Below, in pieces: positions 57,384 through 64,000 of a DNA stretch of 64,000 nt. Numbering within the stretch: the stretch's first letter is position 1; every line of letters starts with the position of its first letter. The stretch comes from Epiperipatus broadwayi (Eukaryota > Onychophora > Udeonychophora > Euonychophora > Peripatidae). The notes under the pieces are model-generated. The model did no database searches, had not been told where the DNA came from, and worked only from the letters and a program-made list of their open reading frames with translations. The position numbers and the translations under genes were made by a program. The stretch covers positions 1,599,268-1,663,267 of the forward strand of contig JAQFVV010000113.1 of assembly GCA_028023455.1 (NCBI GenBank), written 5' to 3'.

Positions 57384-58197
57384 AAAGAATATCATGTCTT
57401 TTAATTAACATATAATTTGCATAAAAAGACAGAATACGGAAAAATAAAAAGTGATATAAAATCATCAGTTAAAACAATTAATATTTGAAGAAAAAATATA
57501 GATAATGTTTCCAATTTTGAATGACAGACTTTTAATAAGATATTTGTTTTAATCCTTCAAGTTGTTATAGAGGGCCAAGAGAGAAAGAAAAAAACATTCA
57601 AACTTAAATGCATTTTCAAAAAAATTTAAAATGAGCACATTGCTATATTTATAATACAATTATTGTTTAAACTCACATTCCGAAAATTATTTTCTAAATT
57701 ATGTAAAACGATTCTTTTTGTATGAAAAACAAGGCTGTATTATTTCTATTTTATTCCAATATTTTGTAATGTATGTATATAGTTATAGATATGACTATAT
57801 ATGTCAACAAGAGAAAAAGGGTTCAACTTAAAATTTTGGTTTAAATTTCTTCTTAAGAAATAAAAAAAAATTATTTAAAAATAATATTAAATAATATAAT
57901 TAAGTTTAAGAAATATAATTCCTGTTCATTAAATATATATATTAGGCAGGGGAAATAATTTACTAACATGAAGCTATAATTTTCTGCATGACAAAAAAAA
58001 AAACTAAAGGAAATTTAAAAGAAAAATAATTAAGAAGAATATTAACTGCAGAAGGAAATGAAAGAAAAGCTATTTTAAAAGCAATTCTTTTTTTGACTAT
58101 ATAAAAAACTTTATACGGTCAATAAGGCCATATCTAAAAAATAAAAAATAACTTTATTGTACAAAAAGATTTAAAAATACTAATCTTTTACTTCATA
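57384..58197. other. AT-rich DNA, nothing recognised
   Basis: No supportable feature was seen. Confidence 0.5.
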
Positions 58198-58958
58198 ATA
58201 ATGGTTGTAATAACAAAACATCACATGACCTTTCCTACTTATATTCAACATATATTTTTAGTAGCTACTCTACTTCAGAGCTATCTACATAAACTCCAGT
58301 AATCAATAGACCCTAGATAATAGTATTATATTTCCACACTAGTTATTGACTATTCATCTTCATCATCATTATCAAATTTTGTGCAATTTAATAATAGGTA
58401 GCTCTGGAATAAAGAAAGTAAGAGTGAATTAACTACTTCTAAAAACTATAGTTGTAACAAGGCAAAACTGTCCATACAGTAGTGTCACCCTGTGCCAACC
58501 CGAGTAATCAATGGATGCCAGAAGGCTTGTGCATAAAATCCCTATCTAGATCTACTCATCCAATATCCCCAGACTAGTTTCTGTCTTGTGGCATTCATCA
58601 GTGAGGAGCTTTGAATCTGAGAGCTGCACTTAGATCTTAGGATTTACTCATCCAATATCCCCAGACTAGTTTCTGGCTTGTGGCCTTCGTCAGTGAGGAG
58701 CTTTGGATCTGAGAGCATCTAGATCTTAGGATGCTGGAGGATTGCATTAGATACTAAGATCTAAGTGCAGTGCTCTCAGATTCAAAGCTCCTCACTGATG
58801 AATGCCACAAGACAGAAACTAGTCTGGGGATTTTGGATGAGTAGGCACTAGATAGGAATTTTATGCACAAACTTCCTGGCATCCATTGATTACTTTTGCC
58901 TTGTTTAATAACAATTATGTGCTAGTATAAGAGATGGTGATCATGTGATATAGTTGTA
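58198..58958. mobile_element. Foldback family A, palindromic copy with inner duplication
   Basis: The clear part is 58452-58958. The left arm runs from AAGGCAAAACTGTCCATACA. The block ACTCATCCAATATCCCCAGA through CTAGATCTTAGGAT occurs twice in tandem (58553-58640 and 58646-58738). The right arm (AGTGCAGTGCTCTCAGATTC, AACTAGTCTGGGGA, GCATCCATTGATTAC) inverts it. The outer right end has GGTGATCATGTGAT. On the far left ATCACATGACCTTTCCTACT (58217) may be the matching outer end. The intervening 58240-58450 holds GTAGCTACTCTACTTCAGAG and a partial inverse of it. Confidence 0.82.
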
Positions 58959-59323
58959 ACAATGAATAAAATTATAAAAATAGTACTCAGTAATTTTTAT
59001 GCATTGTGTAATATACAAATTGAATAAATGTTATAATAGAGCTCACAAATTAAATTAGGTCATGTGATTTCTAATACATGCTTGTAAAATTAGGTCATGT
59101 GACATATTACTTTATTTTTTTGTAAACTGAATAAAAAATAAACTAATCATCTCTTTTTAAACAACAAATGCATAGTAAAAAAACAAGACAGTTGTGAAAA
59201 TAATATTTTAATTCTATGGTTACAGTGAAGATGGATATATAAGGGAAATTGCTTATTTTCTTTTAAAATTAATTACAAACATGAAAACATTTGAAATGGC
59301 AAAATTTTTATTATCCATTAATA
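58959..59323. other. AT-rich DNA
   Basis: TTAGGTCATGTGA occurs twice (59056 and 59091). This recalls the foldback end motif, but no element could be delimited. Confidence 0.45.
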
Positions 59324-60153
59324 TATAGAGGATTTGGGCTCAGATTTTCATACGATCCTCAACCGTCCATGCTAGCTCATTCCGCTGACACACTTCATCA
59401 CATACATGTCAAAAAGATAAATAATCAACAATATGCATATTTTGTACTAAACCAGCACAGTCAGTTGGTCCAGATTATCATCTACACACATATATAAAGT
59501 CAAATGTCAGCTTATATTAAGATAGCCAAACTTCATACTTTAATGGACAAGCATCTATAAACAAATATAACATTTTATTATTAACAATGGTTAACTTAAA
59601 TATTCACTAAAAATACATAGTAATATATATTTAATTTATCTGAATCATACTTTTAAGTGCTTTATTAGCACAGTATTTGCCTGAATCATTAAACACTTGA
59701 AAAACTATAATAAAGTTAAAATAGTCAATCATTCATCTTTTCTAAACATTCATAATAAAGTATTTTAAATGTTAATATAATTGACAGCTTCTCTAAATAT
59801 AAAATTGTAATATTTCAGTAAATACAAATATAATTTATATACTTGGAATTTTATATAAAATATATGAGATTTGAACACAGACTAAAGAGCTGGAGAATAG
59901 TGTAAATTGAAACCTGTCCATTAAAGTTTGAGGATTTTTTATGTTAATATAAACTGAGCATTGATTGTATATATGTGTCAGAGATGATGATCTGGACCAA
60001 CTGATGAGTGCTGGTTCAGCACAAAATACATATATTGGAGATAATTTATTTTTTTCACATGTGTATAATCAGGTGTATTGGTTGTATAAAATAAAGTGGA
60101 TAGCTGAAAGGTGCTCGGAAATCTATGTTCTAAATTTCTTATATATTACATAT
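59324..60153. mobile_element. Foldback family C, second copy
   Basis: The left arm (59324-59555) is GAGGATTTGGGCTCAGATTT, ACAATATGCATATTTTGTAC, AACCAGCACAGTCAGTTGG, TATTAAGATAGCC and ACTTTAATGGACA. The right arm (59870-60153) is the inverse: TGTCCATTAAAGTTTGAGGA, GGACCAACTGATGAGTGCTG, CACAAAATACATATATTGGA and GGTTGTATAAAATAAAGTGG. About 310 bp of unrelated AT-rich sequence separates the arms. Arms correspond to those at 5226-6478. Frames at 59291-59497 and 59965-60168 are the same repeat read on opposite arms. Confidence 0.83.
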
Positions 60154-60401
60154 AAAACTGCAAATTAAAGGCCATAATTTCATGTATGTATATTACCTAT
60201 TTGTTAGATGAAATTGATTTTTATATACTTATCTGGTTTAAATAGATATATATTTTTAAGATATCAATTATAAAGATTGGCCTCTTTATCAGTGCCACAT
60301 TGTATTAAGATGTATTTGATGTATATCATTCTGTTAGAAAAAAAATATTCATTACAATTAAATTATAATCATGAAATTTTTTAACTATGCTTACATGAAT
60401 A
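60154..60401. other. AT-rich DNA, nothing recognised
   Basis: No supportable feature was seen. Confidence 0.5.
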
Positions 60402-60949
60402 AAGCCAATAAACATCACATGACCACCATTGCTTGTGTATAACTGTTTTAAAACAGGAAGAACTCACTATATATATTGCCACACACAGCAAACTAGAATA
60501 ATCAATGGATGCCAGGAGGCTTGTGCATAAAATCCCCATCTAGTGCCTACTCATCCAATATCCCCAGAATAGTTTCTGGCTTGTGGCCTTAGTCAGTGAG
60601 GAGCCTTGGATGTGAGAGCACTGCACCTAGATCTTAGGATCAAATGCAATCCTCCAGGAGCCACCTTTTATCTCCACTTAACTACAAAACTATGAGTCTT
60701 AAACTGAAAACACCTTAATGTTTTCAATCCAAGCCCATCAGCTTATATAGTCATATGGGTCTGAGCTCAGTTCAGTACCCATATATTTTGGTGTCTTTGG
60801 TTCTTTAATAATCATAGCCACCACTATCCTATTAGGCAAGATTGGTTTTAAGCCAATAAACATCACATGATCACCAGTTCTTATGCTTGTGTATAACTGT
60901 TTTAAAACAGGCAAAACTCACTATACATATTGCCACACACATGAATAAC
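60402..60949. mobile_element. Foldback family A, one full unit plus start of a second
   Basis: The copy begins AAGCCAATAAACATCACATG, runs through all family-A landmarks, then the junction CACTATCCTATTAGGCAAGA and TTGGTTTTAAGCCAATAAAC, and re-enters the start of a second unit up to CACTATACATATTGCCACAC. The distance between equivalent points is about 452 bp, the same period and junction as at 47432-48512. The next 600 bp (60950-61552) show nothing recognisable. Confidence 0.88.
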
Positions 60950-61552
60950 CTTGAATTGATGAGAATGTCTTGTAATAAATAAATAAATGGTTGTTAGCAA
61001 AAAAGTCATACTATTTAAACACTAAAGGTGACATGTATATTGATCGGAAATTGTTCTTCTCAAATCTGTCTCTTTACCACAGGTTTAAGCCACATAGAAC
61101 ACAAATAATTGAATGGCCAACTTCTTGGAGGGCCATGTGATATTGAGTGCTAGAAGTGATTGACTGAGTTTCAATTCAGATACTTTTAGCTCTCAAGCAT
61201 ATTATTCTACTATTGCAGTAAACCTTACAGATAATTTTAAAGTGATGTCTATCATTTCCTTTCTAATATCCTATATATAAGATCCCTATTTTCTCTGTTG
61301 TCCGATTTGTGAATGTATGTTCATATGGATGTGACACATCAACTTTAATTAAAAAAACTAGTATGTTTGTCCACATGACAAAAAATATTTTATGCAAAGG
61401 AAGTAATCCCATCATTGATAGTTTTCCATAATAACGTCAAATTCACATATCAAATATACTAGGTATAGTAAAAAATTAAAATTAAAATTTAGAAACTTAA
61501 TTTGATTATGAGCATTTTATTCAAAGCAAGTAATTTCATAAGGTAAAAAAAA

Positions 61553-61872
61553 TTTGTTAAGGCAACCAATTAAAAAAAAACTTGCAAAAATGATGGATGG
61601 CCTTTCAGGTCAGCTAAGAAGTAATTCTGGAAGTAATAAAATGTAATACAAAAACAACCAGTTACATTTATCACATTTGCTTATATAATATCTTTTGTTT
61701 AATATATATTAAATCTTAAAACAATTCATTAAAGCAACCAATTAAAAAAATGACAGCTTTTCCAAAGGCCAGGAATGGTGGCCTTTAAGATCAGTTAGGA
61801 AATAATTCCAACATTAATAAACCATATTACAAAAATTACTGGGTACATTTATTTATATAATATTAAAATCTG
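61553..61872. repeat. Family E, two diverged tandem units
   Basis: AAGGCAACCAATTAAAAAAA and TGGCCTTTCAGGTCAGCTAA, then CAGTTACATTTATCACATTT (about 61558-61692), recur as AAAGCAACCAATTAAAAAAA, TGGCCTTTAAGATCAGTTAG and GGGTACATTTATTTATATAA (about 61731-61872). The period is about 175 bp. The first block is the inverse of the motif at 29847 and 30150. Confidence 0.68.
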
Positions 61873-64000
61873 GTCTAATAATAAACTTCAAATTAACTTA
61901 TATTAAAACAAATTAAAATTTTACCATTTCTAAATATGAAATCAAGTGATAGCATATATATATATATTGTGGCCTGTCTATAGGCAGTGCAATCCTAAGC
62001 AGAGGTTCCAAGCCCCTACATTAGGCCCTACTTGGACTCTGGCTAGGTACTATTAACAGACTTACTTTTTCCCAACCATTTTCTTTAACTATAAAAACTG
62101 AATTTAGGTAAGGCTAGTATTTTTATCCCAATTTACTTTACATGATTAAACATTTCTAAAATAAGACCTATTTTAAATATAATTAATGTGAGACTCATTT
62201 ACCTATAAACAGATCACATCCCCTTAACATTAAACAAATACAAAATATTTGTTCAATGGCATGAGAATACCCAGATACTCCTCCTTATTAAGTATCTACA
62301 TACTCTCATGGCTAACAATAATATCCAATATATCATATCATATCTATAACTATTAAGTTTTAATTCAATCACTCATTAAATTAATCTGTTATATAATTAC
62401 AGATAAACTTTGATTCCTATTATTTTTGATAATTAAGATTGGCAATAATCATAAGAATAACTTTACAATAAGGAGATCTCAGGATAATCATTGATTTTAT
62501 TAATTCTTCATACTACCTATGGAATATCAAGAGGGATTTTATGGATTTCCATGGGTAGTGCACAAATTAAAAAAGGCTTATAATTTAAATCTATAATCAA
62601 GCTTTATATTTATGTTTAATATTAACTAAACTGTAATTAACACTAATACTTTCACTAGTAATTAATTTATTATTTAATTTCATATTAATAGACACACCTT
62701 AATAATTGGCAATGTCATCAATGACCTATGGGATCAAGGCAGCATGTAGCAAGTAAAAATCTCTATTAAGAGATGTGTGCTTAGTAAACTGTTAGATTGC
62801 TCTAAACTGAATTGATTTCTCATTTTAATTTCAACCTGTACATTTTGAGTTCATGTGATGTTGTGACCATGAGCCCAGAAAAGAAATGCAACATTTAGAA
62901 CTTAAGTAAACTTTCAAAACAATAATTTTAATAACATTATTTACAAATCATTACAATAAACATTCCCATTAACAAGTAATTTAAAATAACTGTTATAATA
63001 AAACTGTATACAAACATATAATAATAATAACAATGGAAAATTAATATTCAGAATGTTTATAATGAAACAAAATTAATAATCTCCCATAGTATGTTGGGAT
63101 ATTTACCCCTATATATATGCTTATATATGACACATCCAGTTTTTTATTAAACAATCATTCTCTTTTTTTCTAAATTCATGATCTTTTATTTCAAACTTCA
63201 AAATAATAATTGTAATAAAGTTGTATACCTAGTGATAAAGTAACAATATAAAACAATTGAGAAAAGATTGTTATAATTCTGGATGTTTATAAAAAATAAA
63301 TTAATATCTTTATATTTCCCATAAGAAAATATCGTTTTTGTTTATCAATTCCTGCATGTAAACACACCCTGCCCTCCTGATCACACATATATAGTGTTAA
63401 ATACATTATTATACATTTCATTCTAGGATATTGATCATATTTGTTCATTCAAATCATTAATACTATTTAATAACAACATAGCTTTTAAATACTACTGATA
63501 TGAACAATTGAATTAATTCACTTATTAACTCCAACTACCCATTGATTTAGTTCACACACACCCCTATTGTACTAACAACTCATAGATTAAGACATATAAA
63601 TACAAACATTAAAAAATTCTCTTTTTAAACTACCAGCTCAAAAATATAACTTTCCAAAATTCTCCAGGCATTTGGGTTATTGCAACATTAGTCATTCCTT
63701 TTGTTTTTGGTTTAATAATAGAAAATTATTTATGGCTTGCCTTATCCATTCTAGATGATATATATTTCCATCTACACTATACATCACGCTCATGATTTCT
63801 ATCAAATATAGATATCATTCAACATTTTTCTTTTAAAACTCTATAGAAAGTAACATTCCCACTGGTATTGTTCAGAGTTAATTACTTCTCCAATCAAACT
63901 TATTGCAATCAGGATTTTATATGTAGCCTTATGGCAATGAACACTTTTAAGCTATTATTAATTTAGTTCTATTGACTTTTAAAAATGTATACTTAGCTGT
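61873..64000. other. AT-rich DNA with one small dyad
   Basis: CATGAGAATACCCAGATACT at 62261-62280 and AGTATCTACATACTCTCATG at 62289-62317 form an imperfect stem. No gene, RNA or known repeat was seen in the remainder. Confidence 0.45.

Overview
This window is eukaryotic intergenic or intronic DNA. It is very A+T rich (roughly three quarters by eye) and I could not support any host protein-coding exon. There are no operons, ribosome binding sites or dense reading frames. What can be recognised is almost entirely mobile-element debris. The mixture is a metazoan repeat landscape: tRNA-Gly-derived SINEs, RTE, CR1/jockey-like and Tx1-like LINEs, Penelope-like GIY-YIG fragments, hAT and piggyBac-like MITEs, pogo and mariner transposase relics, and large foldback repeats. 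It would suit a lophotrochozoan such as a cephalopod mollusc, but that taxonomic guess is weak.

Layout. 1-8 kb: palindromes at 1562-1749 and 4267-4701, a 374-bp MITE at 2800-3173, two head-to-tail SINEs at 3214-3430, and a 1.25-kb foldback at 5226-6478. 8-10 kb: a 5'-truncated CR1/jockey-type LINE set between ATT microsatellites. 12.7-18.5 kb: two piggyBac-like MITEs with TTAA ends and foldbacks of a second family. 22-26 kb: a perfect palindrome, two head-to-head Penelope-like endonuclease fragments, a degenerate Tx1-like LINE and an RTE 3' fragment. 29-34.9 kb: small inverted repeats, a cluster of four SINEs, and a hAT MITE with a perfect 8-bp target-site duplication. 38-42.5 kb: an RTE fragment, a SINE, a foldback, the third piggyBac-like MITE and a 33-bp minisatellite. 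44.3-46.7 kb: the best preserved element, a 5'-truncated RTE retrotransposon with endonuclease and reverse transcriptase parts. 47-49 kb: a foldback complex with a roughly 452-bp repeating unit. 50-56.5 kb: two more hAT MITEs, a pogo-like transposase relic, a SINE, a further RTE fragment and a mariner transposase relic. 57-62 kb: further copies of the foldback families.

How the parts relate. Nothing here works as a pathway. The RTE element is a plausible source of machinery for moving the SINEs, but the SINE 3' ends do not visibly match the RTE 3' end, so that link is unproven. The MITEs and foldbacks would need transposases from outside the window, because the pogo and mariner copies seen here are broken. 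Several foldback families share a terminal motif, ATCACATGAYCACC, which suggests one non-autonomous superfamily.

I did not find a convincing new host system. The most interesting material is the SINE lineage traced to tRNA-Gly(UCC), the shared-end foldback superfamily, and a LINE whose reading frame is intact although both catalytic aspartates of its reverse transcriptase are substituted.
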